From positions 3,865,501 through 3,929,500 of the forward strand of contig NC_018010.1 in NCBI RefSeq assembly GCF_000265405.1: a stretch of DNA of 64,000 nucleotides, given 5' to 3'. The DNA comes from Belliella baltica DSM 15883. Lineage in GTDB: Bacteria > Bacteroidota > Bacteroidia > Cytophagales > Cyclobacteriaceae. Below, piece by piece: positions 51,773-61,300 of this stretch; positions within the stretch are counted from its first letter, which is position 1, and each line of letters opens with the position of its first letter. A model generated the notes under the pieces. That model was not told the DNA's origin. It did no database searches and saw nothing but the letters and a program-made list of their open reading frames with translations. Position numbers and translations under genes: made by a program.

Positions 51773-51931
51773 ATGAAAAAGAAAAATATTAAATCTGTTC
51801 TTTTAACCATCATAATGTTTTTGGTTAATGCAGTTTCCAAGATGTATCAAAAAAAGGAAATTGATAAATCTGAATTTTCTGGAGAGAGCCATAATCCATT
51901 AAGACTTGAACGACAGTTTTATAATTCTTAA
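51773..51931 (+). CDS. Possible 52-residue hypothetical protein
   Basis: From ATG 51773 the frame gives a basic start (MKKKNIKSVLLTIIMFLVNA) that may be a membrane segment or signal, then a charged tail with DKSEFSGESHNPLRLERQFY. A longer frame from 51653 is poorly supported. If the sigma-54-like site at 51744 is used, the transcript would start almost at this ATG, leaving little leader, which weakens the case. No family recognised. Confidence 0.35.
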   Translation: MKKKNIKSVLLTIIMFLVNAVSKMYQKKEIDKSEFSGESHNPLRLERQFYNS

Positions 51932-51970
51932 TCATTTTAACAAAATATAATTATCACTAAACCAAAAATT

Positions 51971-52306
51971 ATGAAAACGAAAATCATCATCCCCGCCCTC
52001 CTATTTTTAGGAATGACATCTGTTCCTGTTTTTTCAAGTCCCACTGCGACTGAAACTAGGGCTATCGAAGTCACGGTTCAAGAACAGGAAAAAGTCAAAA
52101 TCGATCCAGAGAATCTTCCTGAATTAGTAAAGGAAACAATTGCTCTAGATTCAGAAACAGCAAGTCTTATGATCTCAGAAGCCTGGAAAAGCACAAATGA
52201 AGAAGGTAAAACTTATTTCAAAATAAAATTTGATAAGGCTGGCGAAGAACTTGTAAAAAAATACGGTGTGGACGGTAAAGAAATTAAAGAAACCACCAAC
52301 CAATAA
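51971..52306 (+). CDS. Small secreted protein, PepSY-like
   Basis: A 111-residue exported protein (signal peptide to about residue 23, VPVFSSP). The mature region, KIDPENLPELVKETIALDSE and TYFKIKFDKAGEELVKKYGV, resembles the short repeats of PepSY-like (DUF2874 type) periplasmic proteins. Function unknown. It lies directly before the sigma-54 regulator but a strong hairpin separates them. It could be a target or a sensor-linked protein of that system; that is inference. Confidence 0.6.
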   Translation: MKTKIIIPALLFLGMTSVPVFSSPTATETRAIEVTVQEQEKVKIDPENLPELVKETIALDSETASLMISEAWKSTNEEGKTYFKIKFDKAGEELVKKYGVDGKEIKETTNQ

Positions 52307-52336
52307 TCATTACCAGCCATAATTTAATAAAGTTTT

Positions 52337-52369
52337 AAGGTATTGGAATGATTCCAATACCTTATTTTT
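52337..52369 (+). terminator. Terminator before the sigma-54 regulator gene
   Basis: AAGGTATTGGAA (52337-52348), loop TGA, TTCCAATACCTT (52352-52363), then ATTTTT: a classic intrinsic terminator for the small secreted protein gene. Confidence 0.9.
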
Positions 52370-52401
52370 CGTTAAATTGGAAGCTCATTCAAAATTTTTA
52401 A

Positions 52402-53742
52402 ATGGAACATATCCTATTAGTAGAAGATGACGTGACCTATTCAAGGATCATTCAAAGTTTTCTTGAAAAAAACAACTTTAAAGTCACCTCCTGCACCAAG
52501 CTTTCAGACATTGATTACCCCTTAAAGAATCACCAAATCAAATTGGTAGTTACGGATTTTAGACTTCCTGATGGCACTGGACTACAGGTTCTTAAGAAAG
52601 TTAAAGATAATTATCCCGACGTTGAAGTTATACTAATCACGAATTATTCTGACATCCGGATTGCTGTCAAAGCCATGAAAATGGGGGCTTTTGAATACAT
52701 TACCAAACCCATCAACCCAGATGAACTTTTGTTGACTGTAAAGGAGGCAATCAAAACGGATCAAAATTCCAAGAAAAACCTAAAAGCTTCCCGACAAAAA
52801 ATTGATGATTATATAATCGGAGAAAGCATTGAAGCAAAGGAACTAGAAGAACACATTAACCTTGTCGCTCCTACCGAGTTGAGCATCATTGTTCTCGGTG
52901 AAACAGGAACCGGAAAAGAATATATTTCTAAAAGAATACATAGAAAGTCAACTCGTGGCGAAGCACCTTTTATCGCAGTAGACTGTGGCGCACTCTCAAA
53001 AGAACTGGCAGGAAGTGAACTTTTTGGTCATGTCAAAGGAGCATTTACAGGTGCTTTGGATAATAGAATAGGCCATTTTGAGGCAGCAAGTGGTGGTACG
53101 ATATTTCTAGATGAAATCGGGAATTTGGACTATGAAATCCAAATCAAATTATTGCGAGCGATTGAAGAAAGAAAAATAAGAAAAATTGGAAGCTCCCAAG
53201 AAATAGATATTGATGTGAGGATAATCGCAGCGACAAATGAAAATCTCATAGGCCAATCTCAAGAAGGTGTATTTAGAGAGGATTTATATCATCGTTTGAA
53301 TGAATTCTCCCTTACTGCACTCCCATTAAGAGAAAAAAAAAAAGATTTAGAATCATTTTGTAATCAATTCTTAATGGAGAGCAATAAAAAACTGAATAAA
53401 AACATCAAAAGCTTCTCTTCTGAAGTATCTGCATTATTTCAAAAATACCCTTGGCCGGGAAACCTTCGCGAATTAAAAAATATTATTCGGCGAGCTGTAC
53501 TCCTTTCAAAATCAGAAACAATTGAAATTGAAATGATCCCTGATCAATTGAAAAACTTTTTGCTGGAAAACGAGCTTGTACAAGATGCGGATATCACGAC
53601 CAATAATCTGGCATCTCAAGAAAAAGAGCTGATAGAAAAAACGCTTAAAGAGGTTAAATATAACAAAACCAAAGCTGCAAAACAATTGGGAATTGACAGA
53701 AAAACGCTCTACAACAAGATGACTAAATTAGGAATTGATTAA
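52402..53742 (+). CDS. Sigma-54-dependent response regulator (NtrC family)
   Basis: A 446-residue transcription activator. Receiver 1-115 with phospho-acceptor Asp52 (VVTDFRLPDGTG); AAA+ domain about 135-365 with Walker A GETGTGKE, sigma-54 contact loop GAFTGA and Walker B IFLDEIGN; Fis-type HTH at the end (NKTKAAKQLGIDRKTLYNKM). It needs RpoN. The hybrid kinase gene lies convergent, 1 base from its stop, and is its probable partner. Confidence 0.95.
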   Translation: MEHILLVEDDVTYSRIIQSFLEKNNFKVTSCTKLSDIDYPLKNHQIKLVVTDFRLPDGTGLQVLKKVKDNYPDVEVILITNYSDIRIAVKAMKMGAFEYITKPINPDELLLTVKEAIKTDQNSKKNLKASRQKIDDYIIGESIEAKELEEHINLVAPTELSIIVLGETGTGKEYISKRIHRKSTRGEAPFIAVDCGALSKELAGSELFGHVKGAFTGALDNRIGHFEAASGGTIFLDEIGNLDYEIQIKLLRAIEERKIRKIGSSQEIDIDVRIIAATNENLIGQSQEGVFREDLYHRLNEFSLTALPLREKKKDLESFCNQFLMESNKKLNKNIKSFSSEVSALFQKYPWPGNLRELKNIIRRAVLLSKSETIEIEMIPDQLKNFLLENELVQDADITTNNLASQEKELIEKTLKEVKYNKTKAAKQLGIDRKTLYNKMTKLGID

Positions 53743-53743
53743 T

Positions 53744-56236
53744 CTAACTTTTTACATTGAGCTCAATAGAAAGTAAATTGAGCACTTCTTCAATTCGAGG
53801 AATTAATATTTCAATTTGATCCGGCACTCCTTTCATATCCCTATTTTTGATCGCGACTTCAATGTCTTTTGCCAGAGAAGAAGTGTCGGATTTGATTTGA
53901 CCTAATCTGCTAGACAGTTGATGTGTAATTTCTCTCATCTGGGAATAATCAAGTTGTTTACTTGCTTCTCTCAATTTGTTGATGTCGTTTTCTGTGTGCT
54001 CTAAATAGTCCTTAATGACTTCTTGAAGTAATTCATCATCACCCATACAAAATCTCCTCAAATCGCTTATATCAATCGATTCCTGTGGATTATTTAACTT
54101 TTCAAAAACATCAATTTTAATAACATTATTTTTCTCAAGATTTAGTGAACTACCTATTAACTCGATGATGTCATTTTCATCAAACGGCTTAAGTAAAATT
54201 CCTTCAAAGCCCGCATCAATTAATTTTTCTTGTTCATTAGCAAAAACATTGGCAGTCATTGCAAGTATTTTTGAATCCCTATTTTTGAATCTGTTTTTAA
54301 TTAAATCTAATACCTGAACCCCACTGACCTCCGGCATTTGGATATCGATAAAAGCCAAATCAAATTCTTCTCCACTATATTGACTTCTAAAATCTATCCC
54401 ACCATTGTAAGTCAATACTGATGCTCCTCTATTTTCCAAAATCAATCGAACCAACTTCAGACCTATTCTATCATCATCTACCACCAATATCTTAAGATTA
54501 TCAAGAGCATATGTTTTAGCCACTTCCTCAGAATTCACCGCCTCATCCGCATCTGCAATACCTACAGGTATATTAATCTTAATTCTTGTCCCTTTTCTGA
54601 ATTTACTCTCGATTGAGATCTGACCTGACTGAAGATCTACTAGTTTTTTAACAATAGAAAGTCCAAGTCCTGTACCTCCAAATCTGCGTGTTATAGAAGA
54701 ATCAGCCTGATTGAATTCGTTGTAAACATTAGCAAGTTGCTCTTTTGCCATTCCAATCCCAGTGTCTTCTACTAGAATTTGAAGCATATCATTTTTCAAA
54801 CTTAGCGCTACGAAAATCCTTCCTTCGTTTGTAAATTTTATCGCATTAGACAGGAGGTTATTGAGGATTTGATTGATTCTTAATTCATCTCCAATCAACC
54901 ATTTGTTTTTTGGCAAATCTATTTTCCAAATAAAATCTAAACTCTTCTCTTCTGCTTTGGCACTAAAAAATTTCTTGATTGACAAGAATAAGTTAAATGC
55001 ATCAAATGGCTTTTCTTCTATCTCAATTTTCCCAGCCTCAAGTTTTGAAAAATCCAGAATATCATTGACTACGCCCATGAGCGTTTTGGAAGCAAATCCA
55101 ATCATTTTGACCGATTCATCCTGTTTTTGATCTAAATTGGATTTCTCTAACTGCCTTTGAAATCCCTGAATCGCATGCAATGGATTTCTAATTTCATGAC
55201 TCATATTTGCTAAGAAGTCCTGTTTTGCTTTGGCTAAATTTTCGGAGTAATTCTTTGCTTCTCTGAGCTTAGCATTATAAACACTTGCTTTCTTAACCTC
55301 TTTTAAAATACTATAAATGAATCCAAGAGAACCAATCACTCCTAAGAAAACTAACCCTCCAAGAATAAATGATACCGTATAAGTTAAGTTGTAAGCGGAC
55401 TCATTTTGAGACTTTGAATCGACTAATAGACTTAATTGAATATTACTTATCAAATTCTGAATTTCTGAGAAAACCTCTGCGTTTTTAGTTTGTAAATTTG
55501 CTTCAAGATTGACAAAATTTTCTCTCAATTGTTGTTCGTCTTTGAAAAGTTCGGTAACCAAGCCCCTCAAGGCGATCAATACCGAATCAGAACCAGTTTT
55601 TTGTTTGTTGCTCGCTAAATCCGTACGATTCAAGGCTTCAATATCTTCAAAGAAGGAAGATAAATCTTCTTCAACCTCAAACTCTTCTTTATCTACCACA
55701 GACTTTCTAAGGCTATCGAGGTTTCCAAATAATTCCCTTGGTTTTAAATTATCAAAAAAATTCATCCTAGTGGACTCTTCTTGCCTTTGTAATTTAATCT
55801 CAATACTTTTCAATGCTTCTTGGCTAAAGTTCCGATTGGTGAGTCTGTACCGAACCTCTTCTAGTCCAGCATATGAAATCATCAATTCCTGCACATTCAA
55901 TCCTATTTTTTGAAAACTTTCTATCTCAGCTTTGCTGTCAGCAGCTTCATTTAACCAATTTAATCTGTTTCTGATGCGATCATAAGCCTCGTTCAGAATA
56001 GAATCTTTATCTGATGTCCGGTTTCCTTTGGACATATCTAATAGGTAGACATCTGCCATCAAGCCATTGAGTTGTCTCAATTTCTCGTTTGGCTCTGAAA
56101 GATTTTCAACTGTTTCTAACAAGTTTTTGATACTGATATAAGTGACAATACTTACGGTCAATACTAAAAAAATCGCCAGAACGAACCCCAATATTACCTT
56201 AGAGCCTAATTGAAAGATGATTGATTTCTTGATCAA
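53744..56236 (-). CDS. Hybrid histidine kinase with receiver and Hpt domains
   Basis: An 830-residue inner-membrane sensor. One segment near 12-33 and one near 288-312 enclose a helical sensor region of about 250 residues. Then HisKA with the phospho-His in NMSHEIRNPLHAIQG, ATPase boxes (NLLSNAIKF, DTGIGM, GGTGLGLSIVKKL), a receiver with acceptor Asp in LAFIDIQMPEVSG, and a C-terminal Hpt with REITHQLSSRLGQIKS. So phosphate can pass His-Asp-His and then to a separate regulator, likely the NtrC-type protein encoded convergently or the single-domain regulator at 49172. Confidence 0.93.
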   Translation of the reverse strand: MIKKSIIFQLGSKVILGFVLAIFLVLTVSIVTYISIKNLLETVENLSEPNEKLRQLNGLMADVYLLDMSKGNRTSDKDSILNEAYDRIRNRLNWLNEAADSKAEIESFQKIGLNVQELMISYAGLEEVRYRLTNRNFSQEALKSIEIKLQRQEESTRMNFFDNLKPRELFGNLDSLRKSVVDKEEFEVEEDLSSFFEDIEALNRTDLASNKQKTGSDSVLIALRGLVTELFKDEQQLRENFVNLEANLQTKNAEVFSEIQNLISNIQLSLLVDSKSQNESAYNLTYTVSFILGGLVFLGVIGSLGFIYSILKEVKKASVYNAKLREAKNYSENLAKAKQDFLANMSHEIRNPLHAIQGFQRQLEKSNLDQKQDESVKMIGFASKTLMGVVNDILDFSKLEAGKIEIEEKPFDAFNLFLSIKKFFSAKAEEKSLDFIWKIDLPKNKWLIGDELRINQILNNLLSNAIKFTNEGRIFVALSLKNDMLQILVEDTGIGMAKEQLANVYNEFNQADSSITRRFGGTGLGLSIVKKLVDLQSGQISIESKFRKGTRIKINIPVGIADADEAVNSEEVAKTYALDNLKILVVDDDRIGLKLVRLILENRGASVLTYNGGIDFRSQYSGEEFDLAFIDIQMPEVSGVQVLDLIKNRFKNRDSKILAMTANVFANEQEKLIDAGFEGILLKPFDENDIIELIGSSLNLEKNNVIKIDVFEKLNNPQESIDISDLRRFCMGDDELLQEVIKDYLEHTENDINKLREASKQLDYSQMREITHQLSSRLGQIKSDTSSLAKDIEVAIKNRDMKGVPDQIEILIPRIEEVLNLLSIELNVKS

Positions 56237-56290
56237 GATTTAGGAAGTTTTTTCGGTTTTTACAGTCAAGAACCATTCCAAAACTACCAA

Positions 56291-56797
56291 TTAAACTGCT
56301 CTAACCTCTAAAAAAGGCAACCACTCTTCAGCCTGTCTTTCTGCGTATTCCGCTAGAAAAAATGACAAACTTGGCTTGAATGGCTTACTTCTCAAGACCA
56401 TCCCGCTTTGCTCAGGAGATTTATCTCCTTTGATGACATTGCAGCGATGACATGCCGTGATCAAATTGGTCCAATTGGTTTTCCCTCCTTTTGACCTTGG
56501 GATTACGTGATCAATGGTAAGATTTTTTTTTGAACCACAGTATTGACATTCTCCACCATCACGTTTGAAAAGGTTGTTTCTATTTAACAAAACCCCTCTA
56601 AAAGGAATATTTTTATATTCATTAAGTCGAATTACAGCAGGGTATTGAAAAGTCCTACTGACTGTTCTGATGGTATAGGATTCATAAAAACTTAAACAGC
56701 TTACTTTTTCTAAAAAAGTTAGAACCATTGCCTTTTGTACCGTAACAACAGCCACAGGAGAATGATCTAAATTCAAAACCAAAACGCGTTTTTCCAT
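56291..56797 (-). CDS. HNH endonuclease family protein
   Basis: A 168-residue protein with a complete HNH fold: CQYCGSKKNLTIDHVIPRSK, then GGKTNWTNLITACHRCN. The two CxxC pairs hold a zinc and the DHV/N/H residues form the nuclease site. The N-terminus (RVLVLNLDHSPVAVVTVQKA) is found in a widely conserved Bacteroidota form that is not part of a phage or restriction system. Biological role unclear. Confidence 0.9.
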   Translation of the reverse strand: MEKRVLVLNLDHSPVAVVTVQKAMVLTFLEKVSCLSFYESYTIRTVSRTFQYPAVIRLNEYKNIPFRGVLLNRNNLFKRDGGECQYCGSKKNLTIDHVIPRSKGGKTNWTNLITACHRCNVIKGDKSPEQSGMVLRSKPFKPSLSFFLAEYAERQAEEWLPFLEVRAV

Positions 56798-56850
56798 ATT
56801 TCATCAACTCTTAAAACTAACCTGAAAAACATGTTGATGAATTGAAATGT

Positions 56851-57315
56851 TTAATAGGCCAGTCTACTTAATTCTTTTTTGAGGTCCTTTTCTTTGATAT
56901 CCTGTCTTTTGTCATGTAGCTTTTTACCTCTTCCTAGAGCGATCTCCATTTTGGCTAACCCCTTGTCATTGATAAATATACGAACAGGAATTATGGAAAG
57001 TCCTTTTTCGGCAAATTTGGTATCTAATTTATCAAGTTCTTTTTTGCTAAGCAAAAGTTTACGCTCTCTAACAGCATCATGATTGTAACTAGCAGCCATT
57101 ACATAGGGTGCAATGTGCATTTGCTTAATAAAAAGCTCTCCACTTCTAAAAAAACAATAGGCCTCCGTTAACGACACTTTTCCTTCTCTAATAGATTTGA
57201 TTTCAGTGCCACGTAAGACCAAGCCAGCCACAAATTTTTCAACAAACTCAAATTCATGACTCGCCTTTTTATTTTTTATATTAATGATTTTATCAAACTT
57301 TAGTTTTTTGTTCAT
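56851..57315 (-). CDS. smpB: SsrA-binding protein
   Basis: Partner of tmRNA in rescue of stalled ribosomes. The 154-residue protein has INIKNKKASHEFEFVEKFVA, GLVLRGTEIKSIREGKVSL and the C-terminal basic tail with LGRGKKLHDKRQDIKEKDLK, all standard for SmpB. Length normal. The tmRNA gene is not seen in the window. Confidence 0.95.
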   Translation of the reverse strand: MNKKLKFDKIINIKNKKASHEFEFVEKFVAGLVLRGTEIKSIREGKVSLTEAYCFFRSGELFIKQMHIAPYVMAASYNHDAVRERKLLLSKKELDKLDTKFAEKGLSIIPVRIFINDKGLAKMEIALGRGKKLHDKRQDIKEKDLKKELSRLAY

Positions 57316-57379
57316 ATCAGGGAGTTTTTATATTTATATTATCTGCAATGGACTCTGCCCACAGCCTTTGATCCAAAGG

Positions 57380-58384
57380 TCATATTTTCATCCTTGCCTC
57401 AGGACTTACGTCCAATCCACAAAATTGACCATTTTGATATTTGAAATGTGCAGCCATGGCAATCATTGCTGCATTATCTGTACAATACTCAAACTTTGGT
57501 ACAAATACATTCCATTTGAATTCTTTGGCCAATGTTTCCAATTCTTTCCTCAGACCTGAGTTTGCTGATACACCACCTGCAATTGCAATATTTTTTATTT
57601 TATACTGCTTGGCAGCCTTTTTTAACTTTTGCATCAAAGTTTGTATCAAGGTATATTGTACCGAAGCACAAATATCCGCCAAATTATGTTCCACAAACTG
57701 AGGATTTTCTTTCAAATTATCTCTCAAGAAATATAAAACAGCAGTCTTGATTCCACTAAAAGAAAATGTCAAATCAGGCATATTAGAAATTGGAAATTGA
57801 AATGCTTTTGAATTACCATCTTTAGCATATTGATCAATCAATGGCCCTCCTGGATATGGCAAACCAAGTAGTTTTGCAGTCTTATCAAAAGCTTCTCCAA
57901 CAGCATCATCCATCGTCTCTCCTATCACTTGCATGTCTAAGTAATCTTTCACCAAAACCAATTGCGTATGACCACCACTGACCGTCAGACAAATAAATGG
58001 AAATTCAGGCTTTGGTTCATCAATAAAATGAGCCAAAATATGTGCTTCCATGTGGTTAATATCTATTAATGGAACACCTAAGGCAAAAGCAAAAGATTTA
58101 GCAAAAGAAACTCCAACCATCAAGGATCCCATCAAACCAGGACCTTTTGTAAAAGCAATAGCTGAAAGTTCTTTCTTGCTGATTCCAGAAGATTCTATAG
58201 CTTCGTGCACGACAGGAATAAGATGCTGCTGATGAGCTCTTGAAGCTAATTCAGGAACTACTCCACCATATTTTTCATGAACAGATTGCGTGGCGACAAT
58301 ATTATTAAGTATTTTGCCATTAGATATAACAGAAGCCGAAGTTTCATCACAAGATGATTCTATGGCTAGAATATTTACATTCAT
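57380..58384 (-). CDS. tsaD: tRNA N6-threonylcarbamoyladenosine transferase subunit TsaD
   Basis: Transfers the threonylcarbamoyl group to A37 of ANN-decoding tRNAs. From ATG 58384 the protein has 334 residues; a longer frame from 58639 adds 85 residues that are just the antisense of the neighbouring gene. ASKHA blocks: ILAIESSCDETSASV, ASRAHQQHLIPVV, the metal ligands in INHMEAHILAHF, TVSGGHTQLVLV, and GGVSANSGLRKEL. The start is 13 bases from the divergent TamB-like gene, so both promoters overlap the opposite coding regions. Confidence 0.96.
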   Translation of the reverse strand: MNVNILAIESSCDETSASVISNGKILNNIVATQSVHEKYGGVVPELASRAHQQHLIPVVHEAIESSGISKKELSAIAFTKGPGLMGSLMVGVSFAKSFAFALGVPLIDINHMEAHILAHFIDEPKPEFPFICLTVSGGHTQLVLVKDYLDMQVIGETMDDAVGEAFDKTAKLLGLPYPGGPLIDQYAKDGNSKAFQFPISNMPDLTFSFSGIKTAVLYFLRDNLKENPQFVEHNLADICASVQYTLIQTLMQKLKKAAKQYKIKNIAIAGGVSANSGLRKELETLAKEFKWNVFVPKFEYCTDNAAMIAMAAHFKYQNGQFCGLDVSPEARMKI

Positions 58385-58397
58385 TGTATAAGTCCCT

Positions 58398-61300
58398 TTG
58401 GAAAAGAAGTCGAAAGTTACGGAAAAAATACTGAAAGCCTTTAAACTGCTCTTCAGGTCAGTACTTTTCCTAGTTTTGGGACTTGTATTTTTTGTGATTG
58501 CCTTACAAATCCCTTTTATCCAGACCAAAGTATCTGGATTTCTTACAGCATATATTACTGATAAAACAGGATTTGACACTTCTATAGATAAAGTAAAAAT
58601 CCGCTGGTGGGATGCTGTGAGTCTTACTGATGTGGTCATATATGATCAGCAGGATAGCTTGATGATCAATCTTGAAGAAGTTTATATTGATTTTTCTGTA
58701 AAAGGACTCTTGGACGCAGAGAATCCAAGCCTAGATCAGATCAAAATGATCAACGGTAATGTAAGAATCATTGGTCATAAAAGTGGGGAAAATCTAAATA
58801 TCACCACCTTTTTCAATGAAGTAAATAGACTCATTCCCAAAGCAAAAACACCAAATAAACAATTCAAATTCAGCATTGGAAATATATTTTTAGAAGAAAC
58901 GTCTCTAGACATACTCAATTATGCTGCGACACCTATAACGGAGGGGTTTGATTACAATCAATTAAAATTCAGAGATTTACTAGCTGACGCAGATGAATTC
59001 TATACAACTCAAGGTAAGATTGGTTTCAAAACAAATTATCTCAAAGGAATTGAAATCAACTCTGGCATTGTAATTCAGCAGTTGAAGACTGACTTTACTT
59101 ACACTCCTACTTTTATGGAGTTTGACAACTTATTTTTAAGATCAAATCAAACAGAAATCAAAGATTATCTCAAATTTAGTTACGAATCTGTAAAAGCCCT
59201 TTCCAATTTTAATGAAGAAGTAAGCATCCAAGCCAGTCTGAATGAATCAACCTTAGATATCAAAGATTTGAAATACTTTTCAGATCAAATCCCCAACTTT
59301 GAGGATAGAGTAACCCTTAGCGGAGATATTGAAGGAAAAGTGAATGATCTTTCCTCAGAACAATTGTTGATCAGATTTGGCAAGAGGAGTGCTCTTTTTG
59401 GTAAATTTGACATTCAAGGTCTGCCAGATGTCAAGAACACTTTTTTTGAAATGTCACTCCTCAACTCCATTTTAAATAGTGAGGACCTTTCACCTTATAT
59501 CAGTGAAGAAGCTAAAGTTGAAGTCAACAAATTCAGAGATATTCGCTTCGATACTGATTTTTCTGGATATCTGCGAAATTTCACCGCAAATGGTAATTTC
59601 AGAACTGAAATTGGTCAAATGATTGGTAGATTAAATTATAAATTTGAAAACAATCAACCCACCTATAATGGGCGCTTAGAGCTAAAAGACTTGGATTTAG
59701 GAATTCTCCTAGAAGACAAAGACAATTTTCAAAAAGTCAGCCTTACAGGAGAAATTAAAGGAACAGGTCTTACGCTTGAAACTGCTCTTCTTCAAGTAGA
59801 TGCCAACATCAAAAAGCTTGGGATTTACAATTATGATTATGAAAACATTCGAAGCAACGCTACTTATGGTAAAGATCTTTTTAGCGGAAAACTAGAAGTG
59901 AACGACCCAAATCTAAAAGCAAATTTCGATGGAGTCCTAGATTTACGAGACAACAAAGACTCTATTCGTCTGAATGTTCAAGTGGATACCGCATTCTTAA
60001 AAGAATTGAATATTATTGATCGGGATCTCTTCATCAGTGGAAAAGTCGATATGGATACCAAAGGGATTACTTTGGATGATATTGAGGGAATAGCTAGATT
60101 TAGTGATCTTAATTTGAGCTATGAAGGTCGAAATGTCTTCATTGATAATTTTTTCTTCCAATCTCTTTTTACGGATCAATCAAGATTAGTTTCTTTGAAT
60201 TCTGATTATTTGGTAGCTGGAATTTCAGGTAATTTCAAAGTAGAAGAGCTCTTAAGAGATGTAGAGATGCTCTCTAAACAATATTGGGCAATTTTAACGA
60301 ATTCACCCGAACCGAGTTCTCCAATTAGTAAGGATGATTTTGAGCCTTACAATATTGATATCAATCTTAATTTTATTGATATCAATCCATTGATTAATAT
60401 TGTTGAACCAAAAGCTTCGATCTCAAAAAATACGATTATTGAAGGTGCATTCTATCAAACACCCTCAAATACAATTTTTAACTTTTTCTCAAGTGTGGAT
60501 TCAATTTATTACAATGGCAATTTTCTCTTTGACACGAATTTAGATTTCAACACCTCAAAATTGATTGACAGCCAGAATGTTTTGGCATCTTTTTACATTT
60601 TCTCAAAACAACAAGTCTTAACCAACGGTCTGACATTCAACAATCTGGGAATCGAGGCGATCTGGGATGAATCAAAAATAGAGCTGACTTACAATCAAGA
60701 CCAATTGAGTACGGAAAGTTATTTTAAATTGAGTAGTGAGATCCAAATTTTCCCAGATCACACATCTATTGTGGTCGATCCTTCAGAACTCAAAATCTTG
60801 GATAAAATCTGGCAATTCGATAAAAATAATCAAATCTACATTGCCAATAGTGAAGTAGAGTTTGATAATATCAAATTGATCAATAAAGATCAATACATTT
60901 CATTAAATGGAAATATTTCTAAAGATCCAGAACAGATTTTAGCACTTCAGCTCAACCAAGTAAATTTAGACTTTTTCAATACGCTTAGTTTAAAATCTTT
61001 TGAGGGAACCGCAAATGGCATGTTTGCTTTCAATAATTTCTACGAAGGATTAGGTGTCAATGGAAATGTGAACATCAAAGATTTCTTTATCAATAATTTT
61101 CTTATTGGTGATATCGAAGCAGCTACTTTTTTGACAGATAACAAAATCAACCTTGAACTGAATAATTATAGAAACGAAAAAAAAGTGATTAGTCTTGAAG
61201 GTTTCATAAATAATGAAAATGATGCCATATCTCTAAAAGCTAACCTCAACGAAGCTAATATTTCTATTTTAGAGCCATTTCTCTCTGACTACCTAACTCA

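Noticed and set aside
58385..58639. N-terminal extension of 85 residues on TsaD
   Set aside because: It is antisense to the TamB-like N-terminus; TsaD proteins begin at the ILAIESSCDETS block.
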